Of a stretch of 64,000 nucleotides of DNA, positions 53,461-62,226 are shown piece by piece. Positions within the stretch are counted from its first letter, which is position 1. Each line of letters opens with the position of its first letter. The notes under the pieces are model-generated. The model had not been told where the DNA came from, searched no databases, and worked only from the letters and a program-made list of their open reading frames with translations. The DNA is from Ensifer sp. IC3342. Lineage in GTDB: Bacteria; Pseudomonadota; Alphaproteobacteria; Rhizobiales; Rhizobiaceae. A program made the translations under genes and the position numbers. The stretch spans positions 248,001-312,000 of the forward strand of contig NZ_JADYVE010000003.1 in assembly GCF_020193655.1 (NCBI RefSeq), written 5' to 3'.

Positions 53461-54459
53461 ATGAAGAAGCTCCTCGCGTCCACCTTTCTCGCCGTGGGCC
53501 TTTACGCCGTGGCGGGCTCGGCGCAAGCCGCGGAATGCGGCGAAGTCAGCATTGCCGAAATGAACTGGGCCTCGGCGGGCGTTGCTGCCCATGTAGACAA
53601 ATTCATTCTCGAAAACGGATATGGTTGCGCTGTGGAGCTCGTCACGGGCGACACGATGCCGACCTTTGCCTCGATGAACGAGAAGGCGCAGCCCGACATG
53701 GCACCTGAACTCTGGATCAACTCCGTGCGTACACCGCTTGACGCAGCGATCAAGGAAGGCCGGCTTATCCAGGCCGCGCCACTGCTCAGCGAGGGCGGTG
53801 TCGAGGGCTGGTGGATACCCAAGTTCCTCGCCGATGCGCACCCGGATATCAAGACGGTGCAGGACGCTCTGAAACACCCGGACCTGTTCCCTGCGCCGGA
53901 AGATCCGTCCAAGGGCGCAATCCACAACTGCCCCTCCGGATGGAACTGCCAGATTTCCACCGCAAATCTGTTCAAGGCGCTCGAAGCCGAAAAAGCCGGA
54001 TTCGAACTGGTCGACCCTGGCTCGGCCGCCGGCCTTGATGGCTCCATCGCCAACGCCTTCGAGAAGAAGACCGGCTGGCTCGGCTATTACTGGGCCCCTA
54101 CCGCCATTCTCGGCAAGTATGAAATGACCCGCCTCTCCTTCGGTGTCGATCATGACAAGAAGGAGTGGGACTCCTGCTCTGCCGTTCCCGATTGCCCGAA
54201 CCCGAAGGTCAATTCCTATCCGGTCTCGGATGTCTATACGGTCGTGACGAAGTCCTTCGCGGAGAAGGCGGGCGTCGCCATGGATTACGTCAAGGTACGC
54301 AAGTGGGATAACGGCACGGTCAACAAGGTTCTGGCCTGGATGGACCAGAATCAGGGCACCAACGAGGACGCGGCCAAGCACTTCCTCCAAGAGTTTCCCG
54401 AGATGTGGACCCAGTGGGTCAGTCCCGAGGTGGCCGAGAAGGTCAAGGCAGCGCTCTGA
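53461..54459 (+). CDS. Glycine/proline betaine-type ABC transporter substrate-binding protein
   Basis: A 332-residue OpuAC-type binding protein with a Sec signal peptide (MKKLLASTFLAVGLYAVAGS, cleavage after AQA). Mature region starts AECGEVSIAEMNWASAGVAAH; the GYYWAPTAILGKYEM block carries Trp/Tyr residues of the kind that form aromatic cages for quaternary amines. Start chosen at ATG 53461 (GGGAGG upstream); the frame begins 11 codons earlier. Binds betaine, proline betaine or a related compound, not resolved by sequence. Confidence 0.88.
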   Translation: MKKLLASTFLAVGLYAVAGSAQAAECGEVSIAEMNWASAGVAAHVDKFILENGYGCAVELVTGDTMPTFASMNEKAQPDMAPELWINSVRTPLDAAIKEGRLIQAAPLLSEGGVEGWWIPKFLADAHPDIKTVQDALKHPDLFPAPEDPSKGAIHNCPSGWNCQISTANLFKALEAEKAGFELVDPGSAAGLDGSIANAFEKKTGWLGYYWAPTAILGKYEMTRLSFGVDHDKKEWDSCSAVPDCPNPKVNSYPVSDVYTVVTKSFAEKAGVAMDYVKVRKWDNGTVNKVLAWMDQNQGTNEDAAKHFLQEFPEMWTQWVSPEVAEKVKAAL

Positions 54460-54498
54460 GAAGAAGTGTTGGAGTGGACGGCTGCCGGGCTCTCGGCC

Positions 54499-54514
54499 GC
54501 CGCGCTCGCGCGGC
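54499..54514 (+). terminator. GC-rich hairpin between binding-protein and permease genes
   Basis: GCCGCGC / GCGCGGC with a very short loop inside a larger GC-rich inverted sequence, about 40 nt past the binding-protein stop. Likely partial terminator or mRNA stabiliser giving excess binding protein. Confidence 0.35.
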
Positions 54515-54723
54515 TCGGCAAGCATTTGCCCGCCTGACTGGGCCCATAGCGGCGAAGTGCTTACTCTAACGTCGCAAACAGTAAAGCGGGATCGTCGTTC
54601 CACTGTCACATTTCTTACGCCGGGACACAAAGACGTCACAAACAAGTCTGTGCAGGACGGCCGCATGCGGTCGTTCCAAGACGCAGCCGGCGACATAAGA
54701 CTTCCGGACGGAAGGGGAAAAAC

Positions 54724-55632
54724 ATGGCTATCTGCAGTTTCTTGCCGGAACTGCTTTGCAAGTTCCCGGCCATCGACGATGGCACCATTCGCATGGCGCG
54801 CAAGAGCGTAGACGACGGGTTCAAGGGATTCGTGCGCAGCTACGGTGATGCGATCGATGCAGTGGTCCAGCCATTGCAATGGTTCCTGAACTACCTGGAA
54901 CGGGCGTTCGTCAGTTCGCCCTGGTTCCTGGTGCTGATCATCATGATCGCCGTTGTCTATCTCGGCAGCCGTCACGTAAAGATCACCATCGGCACGGCGC
55001 TGTCGATGCTGGCGATCGGGCTCGTCGGGCTCTGGAACGACACGATGATCACGCTCGCCATGGTCACCGTCTGCACGCTGATCTCGATCGTGATCGGCAT
55101 CCCGATCGGCATTCTGATGGCCCGCTCCGACCGCGTGCAGGGCCTCGTCAATCCGATCCTCGACGTCATGCAGACGATGCCGAGCTTCGTCTATCTCATC
55201 CCGGTGGTGATGATCTTCGGCATCGGTAAGGTGCCGGGGCTGATCGCCGTCGTCATTTACGCCGTGCCGCCAATGATCCGACTCACCAATCTCGGTATCC
55301 GGCTCGTCGACAAGGAAGTACTGGAGGCCGCCGACGCCTTCGGCTCCTCCGCCTGGCAGAAACTGAAGAACGTGCAGATGCCGCTGGCGCTGCCGACCAT
55401 CATGGCCGGCATCAACCAGACGATCATGATGTCGCTGGCAATGGTTGTCATCGCCTCGATGATCGGCGTCGGCGGGCTCGGCAAGAACGTGCTCCAGGCG
55501 ATCGCCAACCAGTTCTTCACCGTCGGTTTCCTGAACGGCTTTGCCCTCGTCGGCATCGCTATCATTTTCGATCGTACCAGCCAGGCCTTCGGAAGGCGGC
55601 TGCAAAAGCATTCGGAGGTTATTCATGGCTAG
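54724..55632 (+). CDS. Betaine-type ABC transporter permease (ProW/OpuAB family)
   Basis: A 302-residue permease with N-terminal cytoplasmic-like segment, then six or so helices; VDKEVLEAADAFGSSAWQKL is the EAA coupling loop and MAGINQTIMMSLAMVVIASMIG a conserved segment of ProW-like proteins. GGAAGGGG precedes ATG 54724. Overlaps the ATPase gene by 8 nt. Confidence 0.92.
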   Translation: MAICSFLPELLCKFPAIDDGTIRMARKSVDDGFKGFVRSYGDAIDAVVQPLQWFLNYLERAFVSSPWFLVLIIMIAVVYLGSRHVKITIGTALSMLAIGLVGLWNDTMITLAMVTVCTLISIVIGIPIGILMARSDRVQGLVNPILDVMQTMPSFVYLIPVVMIFGIGKVPGLIAVVIYAVPPMIRLTNLGIRLVDKEVLEAADAFGSSAWQKLKNVQMPLALPTIMAGINQTIMMSLAMVVIASMIGVGGLGKNVLQAIANQFFTVGFLNGFALVGIAIIFDRTSQAFGRRLQKHSEVIHG

Positions 55633-56671
55633 TCACGCAATCGAGGTAAAAAACCTCTACAAGATCTTCGGCCCCCGCGGCGAGGACTTCGTCGATGTCG
55701 TCAAAAAGGGCATGGGCAAGGCAGAACTCAACGAGAAGCACGGTCATGTGCTCGGCCTGCAGGACATCAATATCCTGATGCCTGGCGGCTGCATCACAGT
55801 TGTCATGGGTCTGTCCGGTTCCGGCAAGTCGACGCTGATCCGTCACATCAACCGGCTGATCGACCCGACCGCGGGCGAGGTGCTCTATGACGGCACCGAC
55901 GTCTGCAAGATGAGCGAAAACGACCTCCGCCAATTCCGTCGCCACAAGACGGCAATGGTGTTCCAGAAGTTCGCGCTGCTGCCGCACCGCACCGTCCTGG
56001 AGAACACGATATACGGCCTCGAAATCCAGGGCATCGAGCGGCGTGAAAGCGAAAAGCGGGCGCGCGGCTGGATCGAGCGCGTGGGGCTCAAGGGGTTCGA
56101 AAACCACTATCCGAACCAGCTTTCGGGCGGCATGCAGCAGCGCGTGGGCCTCGCCCGGGCGCTCACCAACGACGCCGACATCCTGCTGATGGACGAGGCC
56201 TATTCGGCACTCGATCCGCTGATCCGCATGGACATGCAGACGGTGCTGCTCGACCTGCAGAAGGAACTGAAAAAGACCGTCGTCTTCATCACCCACGACC
56301 TCGACGAAGCGCTGAGGCTGGGCGACAAGATCGCGATCCTGCGCGACGGCCGCGTCGTACAGCAGGGCACGGGCCAGCAGATCGTGCTTTCGCCGGCGGA
56401 CGACTACATCACCGCCTTCGTCAAGGAAGTGAACCGTGGCCGCGTCGTCCATGTCGAGACGATCATGCGGCCGCTCTCCGGCAATCCGGAGGGCGTGTCG
56501 CTTCCGGCCGGCATGGTTCTCGAAGCGGCTGCCCGCACGATGACTGGCGCGCATGTCGCCGCGGCCCACGTCGTCGATGAGAATGGCCGGCCGATCGGTG
56601 CAATCGACCTGCAGACGATCATAGCCGCCATGGTGACGCCGACGAGCCACGCCGACCGTCAGGCGGCGTAG
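55625..56671 (+). CDS. Betaine-type ABC transporter ATP-binding protein (ProV family)
   Basis: A 348-residue ATPase. Walker A GLSGSGKST, ProV-type HKTAMVFQKFALLPHRTVLENT, signature LSGGMQQRVGLARAL, Walker B ILLMDEAYSALDPL. The C-terminus has a single CBS-like unit (ARTMTGAHVAAAHVVDENGRPIGAIDL), associated with osmotic or ligand regulation in OpuA/ProV proteins. GGAGGTTATTC precedes ATG 55625. With the other two genes it forms a three-gene importer that could feed the betaine-homocysteine methyltransferase at 58273. Confidence 0.92.
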   Translation: MASHAIEVKNLYKIFGPRGEDFVDVVKKGMGKAELNEKHGHVLGLQDINILMPGGCITVVMGLSGSGKSTLIRHINRLIDPTAGEVLYDGTDVCKMSENDLRQFRRHKTAMVFQKFALLPHRTVLENTIYGLEIQGIERRESEKRARGWIERVGLKGFENHYPNQLSGGMQQRVGLARALTNDADILLMDEAYSALDPLIRMDMQTVLLDLQKELKKTVVFITHDLDEALRLGDKIAILRDGRVVQQGTGQQIVLSPADDYITAFVKEVNRGRVVHVETIMRPLSGNPEGVSLPAGMVLEAAARTMTGAHVAAAHVVDENGRPIGAIDLQTIIAAMVTPTSHADRQAA

Positions 56672-56697
56672 GCCGGATCGCATCGCGTACAATAGAC

Positions 56698-56725
56698 AGG
56701 GCGCTCGCGAGAGCGCCCTTTTTCC
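56698..56725 (+). terminator. Terminator between the transporter operon and the tautomerase gene
   Basis: Stem AGGGCGCTC / GAGCGCCCT with a GCGA loop followed by TTTTTCC. Serves the plus-strand operon; the convergent tautomerase gene stops at 56725. Confidence 0.85.
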
Positions 56726-57135
56726 TACGCAGCCGAAGCGAGCTTGCCGCTGATGAAGCGGAATTCCTGCGTTTTGCCGCCATAGCCATAGGCTGCTGCG
56801 GAGACTTCGTGAACGAGCACATAGCTCTCCGGATGCACTTTTCCGAGGAGTTTCCCGAAGCCGCTGTAGATCGCTTCGATGTAAGCGGCCATTTCCTGCT
56901 TGGTGTTGGTGCCGTCCACGACCTTGATGTCCAGCCAGAAGCTGCTGGTCTCCTGCGACGCGATCGACTTTCCGCCGGCGAACCAGTGCCGTGGGTCGAC
57001 ATAACCGACCGCAACTGCGGTGACGGTCGGATCCTTGCGGAGATGCGCTTGCGTCAGTTCGCTGATCTCCGCCGCGATCCTTGCGGACAGTTCCGGGTCC
57101 GGGCGTCCCGTGACGGTGGCATTGATGATGGGCAT
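56725..57135 (-). CDS. Tautomerase-superfamily protein (4-oxalocrotonate-tautomerase-like)
   Basis: A 136-residue double-length tautomerase. Pro2 of MPIINATVTGRPDPELSARI would be the catalytic base after Met removal. A TAVAVGYVDPRHWFAGG block lies near residues 39-55. Substrate unknown. Divergent from a LysR regulator with a symmetric site in the 105-nt gap, so probably its target. Confidence 0.85.
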   Translation of the reverse strand: MPIINATVTGRPDPELSARIAAEISELTQAHLRKDPTVTAVAVGYVDPRHWFAGGKSIASQETSSFWLDIKVVDGTNTKQEMAAYIEAIYSGFGKLLGKVHPESYVLVHEVSAAAYGYGGKTQEFRFISGKLASAA

Positions 57136-57222
57136 GGCAAGCTCCTTTCGATTCCATTTGTTCTTCAGGTTCAGCTTGCCATCGCCAACGCATCAATAAA
57201 ATCAAATTGTCTTGCATAAATA

Positions 57223-57239
57223 CTTCGATATCATCGAAG
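57223..57239. promoter_or_regulatory. LysR-type box between tautomerase and LysR genes
   Basis: CTTCGATATCATCGAAG is a perfect 7-3-7 inverted repeat containing a T-N11-A core, ending one nt before the LysR start codon. Expected autoregulatory and activation site. Confidence 0.65.
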
Positions 57240-57240
57240 C

Positions 57241-58110
57241 ATGAACGCAATCGATCCCGATCTCCTGCGCACTTTCCTCGCCTTCGCCGAAGGCGGTTCG
57301 CTTGCCCGTGCCGCGACGGCCGTCAATCGGTCCCCCTCCGCCGTGACGGCGCAGATGCAACGCCTCGAAACGCTGATCGGAGAACCGCTTCTGGCGCCGG
57401 CCGGGCGCGGGCGCGCGCTGACGCCGGTTGGCGAGGAACTCGTGGGTCACGCCCGCCGCATCCTCGACGCCCATCGCGACGCCTGGCTCAGCCTCCGGGG
57501 TGCGCGCGCCGACGGGCGGATCTCGCTCGGCAGCACGCAGGATTTCGCCGATACGACGCTGCCCGAGCTATTGCGCCGCTTCGCTCGCGCCCACCCGCGG
57601 GTTCGCCTCGACCTCAGGATCGGCAGGTCGAAGGAACTGACGACGACCTTCGATCAGGGCCAGCTCGACATTCTGCTTGCCATGCGACAGGCGCCTGCGG
57701 CCGACGAACTGCTCGTGCTGAAAGAAAAGATGATCTGGCTTTGCGCCGACAAGGGACTGGCGACGGTCGACGCGGAAGTGCCGCTGGCCGTGCTCGACCC
57801 GCCCTGCGGCTTCCGGGCAGCGGCGATCTCGGCGCTCGAAGCGGCAGGCCGCCCCTTCCGGATCGTGGCGACGAGCCCAAGCCTGTCGGGCCTGCGCGCC
57901 GCAGTCATGAGCGGAATCGCCGTCACGACGCGCACGGCGCGGTTCCTGGGGCCGGGAATAGAGCCGGCGCCCGCGCATCTCGACCTGCCGCCCCTGCCCG
58001 CAGCCGAATTCAGCCTGCGCTTGCGTGCGCACGCGGACAAGCCCGCGGCCGATCTCGCCGCTCTTCTGGCGGACGATTTGCCGTCGAGAGCCACCCAGAC
58101 GCAAGTGTAA
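57241..58110 (+). CDS. LysR-family transcriptional regulator
   Basis: A 289-residue LTTR. The HTH spans about residues 3-62 (DLLRTFLAFAEGGSLARAAT, VNRSPSAVTAQMQRLETLIG); the effector domain follows from RISLGSTQDFADTTLPE. Divergent from the tautomerase gene and directly next to a symmetric LysR box, so it likely regulates that gene and itself. Inducer unknown. Confidence 0.9.
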   Translation: MNAIDPDLLRTFLAFAEGGSLARAATAVNRSPSAVTAQMQRLETLIGEPLLAPAGRGRALTPVGEELVGHARRILDAHRDAWLSLRGARADGRISLGSTQDFADTTLPELLRRFARAHPRVRLDLRIGRSKELTTTFDQGQLDILLAMRQAPAADELLVLKEKMIWLCADKGLATVDAEVPLAVLDPPCGFRAAAISALEAAGRPFRIVATSPSLSGLRAAVMSGIAVTTRTARFLGPGIEPAPAHLDLPPLPAAEFSLRLRAHADKPAADLAALLADDLPSRATQTQV

Positions 58111-58126
58111 CAGCTCTATTGAAGGT

Positions 58127-58170
58127 GACAGCGTTCGTTTGCGCGTCCGATAAATCGCGCGGCGCTGCAG
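58127..58170. repeat. RIME1-like element, degenerate copy 3
   Basis: GACAGCG then TTGCGCGTCCGATAAATCGC, ending CGGCGCTGCAG. Matches the second palindrome of the copies at 22839 and 41931 with several changes. Confidence 0.5.
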
Positions 58171-58221
58171 ATCGGCTTTCCGACTTTTCCGCCGCGTGAT
58201 GGCAAAGTCGGTTGCAATCAC

Positions 58222-58237
58222 ATAAAGATATCTTTAT
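58222..58237. promoter_or_regulatory. Perfect 16-bp palindrome ATAAAGATATCTTTAT upstream of bmt
   Basis: Sits 35 nt before the bmt start codon, flanked by TTGCAA-type sequence on both sides. The size and symmetry fit a dimeric repressor site. ArsR-family regulators of methionine/SAH metabolism use AT-rich palindromes of this type, but the regulator here is unknown. Confidence 0.55.
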
Positions 58238-58272
58238 ATCTTGTTGCAATTTCATTCAGCCGGGAAAAACCG

Positions 58273-59292
58273 ATGTCCGCTTCCGCCAATGCCCTTTCCG
58301 ATCTCCTTGCCCAGAAGCGCGTTCTGCTTGCCGACGGCGCGACCGGGACGTCGCTCTTTGCCATGGGGCTGGAAGCCGGCGAAGCGCCGGAGCTTTGGAA
58401 CGAGGCAAAGCCGGAGAACATCACCAAACTGCATCAGGATTTTGTTGATGCGGGCGCCGACATCATTCTCACCAATTCCTTCGGCGGCACGCGCCATCGG
58501 CTGAAGCTGCACCAGGCCGAGGACCGCGTCCATGCGCTGAACAGGCGCGCGGCCGAAATCGCTCGCGCCGTTGCCGACAAGGCGCCGCGCAAGGTCATCA
58601 CCGCCGGCTCCGTCGGCCCTACCGGCGAACTGCTGATCCCGCTCGGCGCGCTTTCCTACGAGGATGCCGTTGCAGCCTTTGCCGAGCAGATCGAAGGCCT
58701 GAAGGCGGGCGGCGCGGAAGTCGCCTGGATCGAAACCATGTCCTCGCCGGACGAAATCCGCGCGGCCGCCGAGGCCGCCACCAAGGTCGGCCTGCCTTAC
58801 GTCTATACCGGCTCGTTCGATACCGCCGGCAAGACGATGATGGGTCTCCACCCCAAGGACATTCACACCGTCGCCGGCGATATCGGCGAGGGCCCGGTCG
58901 CCGTTGGCGCCAATTGCGGCGTCGGTGCCTCCGACATTCTGTCTTCGCTGCTCGACATGACCGCGGCGGACCCGGAGGCGACGGTCGTCGTCAAGGGCAA
59001 TTGCGGCATTCCGGAATTCCGGGGCTCCGAGATCCATTATTCCGGCACCCCGCCGCTGATGGCGGAATATGTGCGGCTCGCGGTCGATGCCGGTGCGAAA
59101 ATCATCGGCGGCTGCTGCGGCACCTCCTGCAACCATCTCGCCGCGATGCGCCTTGCGCTCGACAATCACGCTAAGGGCGAACGCCCGACGCTCGACGTCA
59201 TCGTCGAAAAGATCGGGCCTCTGCGCAACAAGACCGCCAACGAAGGCGCCTCCGCACCGACCCGCGAACGCGGCGGTCGCCGGCGCGCCTGA
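58273..59292 (+). CDS. bmt: Betaine--homocysteine S-methyltransferase
   Basis: A 339-residue homocysteine-binding methyltransferase. Zn/homocysteine ligand Cys residues: VAVGANCGVG and the C-terminal IIGGCCGTSCNHL. The N-terminal VLLADGATGTSLFAMGLEAG is typical of the family. It uses betaine to methylate homocysteine to methionine, giving dimethylglycine. It lies downstream of a betaine-type ABC transporter and behind a 16-bp palindrome; a terminator follows at 59324. Bmt is preferred over cobalamin-dependent MetH because cobalamin- and folate-binding modules are missing. Confidence 0.92.
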   Translation: MSASANALSDLLAQKRVLLADGATGTSLFAMGLEAGEAPELWNEAKPENITKLHQDFVDAGADIILTNSFGGTRHRLKLHQAEDRVHALNRRAAEIARAVADKAPRKVITAGSVGPTGELLIPLGALSYEDAVAAFAEQIEGLKAGGAEVAWIETMSSPDEIRAAAEAATKVGLPYVYTGSFDTAGKTMMGLHPKDIHTVAGDIGEGPVAVGANCGVGASDILSSLLDMTAADPEATVVVKGNCGIPEFRGSEIHYSGTPPLMAEYVRLAVDAGAKIIGGCCGTSCNHLAAMRLALDNHAKGERPTLDVIVEKIGPLRNKTANEGASAPTRERGGRRRA

Positions 59293-59323
59293 GACGGCGA
59301 ACCTGCACAGCACGAAGCGACAA

Positions 59324-59356
59324 CGCTCCGGAGCGCAATGGCCGGAGCGTTTTTCT
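59324..59356 (+). terminator. Rho-independent terminator of bmt
   Basis: Stem CGCTCCGG / CCGGAGCG with a ten-nt loop, then TTTTTCTTTT, 31 nt past the bmt stop. Confidence 0.8.
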
Positions 59357-59543
59357 TTTGCTGTCCGGCAAAGGTCATGCGTCGCGCCAGCGTCTCACGC
59401 ACATCGGCAATATCAAGCTGCCAGCGGTTTTCCGCCTACAAGGGCATGCCGGTCATTGCCGCGGCGATCGTTCCGGCAACGCTTGCAGGCGCCGGGTCGC
59501 TGCCCTATCCCGGGGAAACGTTTCGATTCGAGGGAGACGATTC

Positions 59544-59891
59544 ATGAACGCCGGGCCAGCCGCCTTTCCGGACAGGGACACGACCGCCGCGAAGCTTTCG
59601 AGCTTCGGCGAAGCGGATCAGGCTTTCGTCAAGCTGCTGATGGAAAATCCCGAGCAGGACGAAAACCTCATGGAGGGCCTGCACCGTTATCTCGATTTCG
59701 CCGCCCAGGCACGCCTGCTGAATTCGCTGAAGCTGGAGAAACTCGGTGAATGGCTCGGCAACGAGGCGCCCGCCCGCCTGCAGATGCGCCTCATGGAAGC
59801 CGCCCGCTCCAGCCAGCACCCCGCCTACCAGGCGTTCCGGGCGGGGCTGGCGAAGTCCGGCGGCTTGCAGCGGGCTTACCCGAACGCTTGA
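59544..59891 (+). CDS. 115-residue hypothetical protein
   Basis: ATG 59544 is preceded by GAGGGAGACGATTC. Sequence is helical and acidic in the first half (SSFGEADQAFVKLLMENPEQ; MEGLHRYLDFAAQARLLNSL) and basic in the second (QMRLMEAARSSQHPAYQAFR). No membrane helix or signal peptide. Followed by a repeat cluster. I do not recognise the family. Confidence 0.55.
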   Translation: MNAGPAAFPDRDTTAAKLSSFGEADQAFVKLLMENPEQDENLMEGLHRYLDFAAQARLLNSLKLEKLGEWLGNEAPARLQMRLMEAARSSQHPAYQAFRAGLAKSGGLQRAYPNA

Positions 59892-59938
59892 GCGCTGCGA
59901 AACCTGATCGGCTTGAAACGGCGAAGACCGGGAGCCGA

Positions 59939-60121
59939 TACCCCCCTCTGGCCTGCCGGCCCTCTCCCACACAGGGGGGAGATTCGCTGGATGCGCCGCC
60001 TGTGCGCCAGCCCATCTCCGGCTGAGAGGCTGGCGCGATCGAGAAGAGGAACCGAGGAGCTCGTGTCTTGCCGATCTCCCCCTTGTGGGGGAGATGGCCC
60101 GGCAGGCCAGAGGGGGGTGCC
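59939..60121. repeat. Inverted pair of palindromic repeat units (MITE-like)
   Basis: Left unit ends CACACAGGGGGGAGATTC and begins with CCCCCCTCTGGCCTGCCGG; right unit reads CTTGCCGATCTCCCCCTTGT and ends CCGGCAGGCCAGAGGGGGGT. They are inverted copies of about 45 nt separated by about 80 nt. Same family as the insertion inside cobN. Fills most of the 326-nt gap between the hypothetical gene and the VWA gene. Confidence 0.75.
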
Positions 60122-60217
60122 TCGATTGGCCGCCCTGAGATGCTTTCTAGCACCACCGAGGTCGAACTCCGCTCTAACGGCAACGCTCGTCATCCAGCCT
60201 AAGGTAGGCAGCCGCGC

Positions 60218-62224
60218 CTACTCTTTAGCGCCAGAAATCCCCTTTGCCAGCCGCACCAGATTGACGAACTCGGCGCGATAGCCGAAGGGATCGGCGCCCT
60301 TGGCGCCGGCCGCGAGATCAGCGATCGCCGCATAGGAGTAGTCGGCAAGCGCCGTATTTCCCGCAAGCTTCTGGCCGAAGGCGGCGACGGCTGTGGAGAA
60401 TCGGACGTCTGCCGAGGCTTCGCCGAGCGAGGCCAGCGCATTCGCCTCCGTGACCGGCGTGGTGATCAACTCGCTCTTGCCGCTATCTGGCTTCTTGTAG
60501 CGGATCTTGAGATAGGCGAGTTCGCCAGAATGCGCAGGCGCATCAGCTTCCGGCTTCTCCGCGGCCGCATAGCGCAGGTCGTCGTTGAGGACCGCCGGGC
60601 TGCCCTTCGGCGTCACTTCGTAGATCGCGGTGACGCTGTGGCCCGAACCGATATCGCCGGCGTCCACACGGTCGTTGTTGAAATCCTCGCGTTTCAGTTC
60701 CCGGGTCTCATAGCCGATGAGACGATACTCCGCGATCGCCGCCGGATTGAACTCCACTTGCAGCTTGACGTCCTTGGCGATCGGGAAGAGCGACGAGCTC
60801 GCCTCCTCGACCAATGTCTTCTGGGCTTCGGCAAGCGTGTCGATATAGGCGGCAACGCCGTTGCCGTTTTGGGCGACCGCCTGCATCAGCGCGTCGTTGT
60901 AGTTACCGCGGCCGAAGCCGAGCACCGAGAGGAAGATGCCGCTCTTGCGCTTTTCCTCGACCAGCCGCTTCAGTTCATCGTCGCTCGACGGGCCGACATT
61001 GAAGTCACCATCGGTCGCCAGCAGGATGCGGTTGACGCCGCCCTTGACGCGAGCCTTTTCGGCCAGTTGATAGGCCGCGTCGATGCCGGCAGCACCGGCC
61101 GTCGAGCCGCCCGGTGTCAGCGTATCGATCGCCGCCAGGATCTTCGCCTTGTCCTTGACCACCGTCGGCTCGAGCACGGTGCCGGCGTTCCCGGCATAGG
61201 TGATGATCGACACCGTGTCTTCCGATTTCAGCTTGTCGACGAGCAGCCGGAAAGCGTTCTTCAACAGCGGCAGCTTATCCGGCTGGTCCATCGAGCCGGA
61301 AACGTCGATCAGGAAGACGAGGTTGGCCTTCGGCGCCTCCGCCGGCACAACCTCATAGCCCTTGATCGCCACATGCATCAGGCGCGTACCGGCATTCCAC
61401 GGGGTCGGCGTGACGGTGACCATCGCCTTGAAGGGTTCCGCAGCCGAGGCCGGGCGGGGCCAGGCGTAGGGGAAATAATTGATCATCTCCTCGACACGCA
61501 CGGCATCTGGATTGGGCATCTCGCCCGCCATCAGCGAGCGGCGAACGAAAGAATAGGAGGCCGTATCGACATCAGCGGAGAAGGTCGAGACCGGCTCGCT
61601 CGCGACACTCTTCACCGGATTGGCATCGGCGTTGCCAAATCGCTCGCGGTTTTCGGCCGGCGGCGGAAGAATGTCGCCCGGTGCCGTCGGCGCCGGCAGG
61701 ATCTCCATGCGCCCGCGCGCAGCAAAGCCGACCGTTCCGCCGAGCGTGCTCATGGGAGCCGCGGTATCGGCGGCCATTCGGCTCGCCATTGCGTCGGCTT
61801 CCGCGGCCGCCGGCGCTTCGCTATCCACTTCTTCCGCAATTTTTGCAACAGCCTGAGCCTGCGAGCGGGCGAGCGGCGCGGCGTCCTCCGCGACCGGCTT
61901 CGGTTCGGTCTTTGCGGCAATCTCGGTTTGCTGCTCGTGCAGCCGATCGTTGCGGACGAATTCCAGCGTCAGGAAGGCAGCGGCGGGCACGACGATCAGC
62001 GTTGCCAGCGCCGATCCAGCAAGCAATTTCCGGTTCATGATGGGACTCCATATCCGGTTGAGGATGGAGCTTGGACGACCGCGCATTGCCGTTCCTTGGG
62101 CGGCACCCGAATTTTCCGCCGCCTCATCATAGGCTTCCATAGCCGCGGCGAGCGCGCGCGCCCGCGCCTCGCTCGAAGGCGTCGGCGGCAGCTTTCCGGC
62201 AAGCTTTTCGAAATCGTCTGTCAT
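60218..62224 (-). CDS. Membrane-anchored VWA-domain protein (YfbK/DUF3520 type)
   Basis: A 668-residue protein. A short cytosolic N-terminus of about 60 residues, one membrane helix (LLAGSALATLIVVPAAAFLT), a Pro/Ala-rich linker, and a VWA domain with the MIDAS-like DVSGSMDQPDK, then a YfbK-like C-terminal domain ending LVRLAKGISGAKE. ATG 62224 (MTDDFEKLAGKLPPTP) is two nt past the stop of the ECF sigma gene and has GGAGG ten nt upstream. The sigma/VWA pairing suggests that the N-terminal segment may bind the sigma factor; unproven. Confidence 0.85.
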   Translation of the reverse strand: MTDDFEKLAGKLPPTPSSEARARALAAAMEAYDEAAENSGAAQGTAMRGRPSSILNRIWSPIMNRKLLAGSALATLIVVPAAAFLTLEFVRNDRLHEQQTEIAAKTEPKPVAEDAAPLARSQAQAVAKIAEEVDSEAPAAAEADAMASRMAADTAAPMSTLGGTVGFAARGRMEILPAPTAPGDILPPPAENRERFGNADANPVKSVASEPVSTFSADVDTASYSFVRRSLMAGEMPNPDAVRVEEMINYFPYAWPRPASAAEPFKAMVTVTPTPWNAGTRLMHVAIKGYEVVPAEAPKANLVFLIDVSGSMDQPDKLPLLKNAFRLLVDKLKSEDTVSIITYAGNAGTVLEPTVVKDKAKILAAIDTLTPGGSTAGAAGIDAAYQLAEKARVKGGVNRILLATDGDFNVGPSSDDELKRLVEEKRKSGIFLSVLGFGRGNYNDALMQAVAQNGNGVAAYIDTLAEAQKTLVEEASSSLFPIAKDVKLQVEFNPAAIAEYRLIGYETRELKREDFNNDRVDAGDIGSGHSVTAIYEVTPKGSPAVLNDDLRYAAAEKPEADAPAHSGELAYLKIRYKKPDSGKSELITTPVTEANALASLGEASADVRFSTAVAAFGQKLAGNTALADYSYAAIADLAAGAKGADPFGYRAEFVNLVRLAKGISGAKE

Positions 62225-62226
62225 GA

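Noticed and set aside
53374-55626. 750-codon open frame antisense to the betaine-type transporter genes
   Set aside because: Low-complexity Asp/His/Arg-rich composition typical of the reverse strand of GC-rich genes; the three plus-strand genes have clear domains and motifs.
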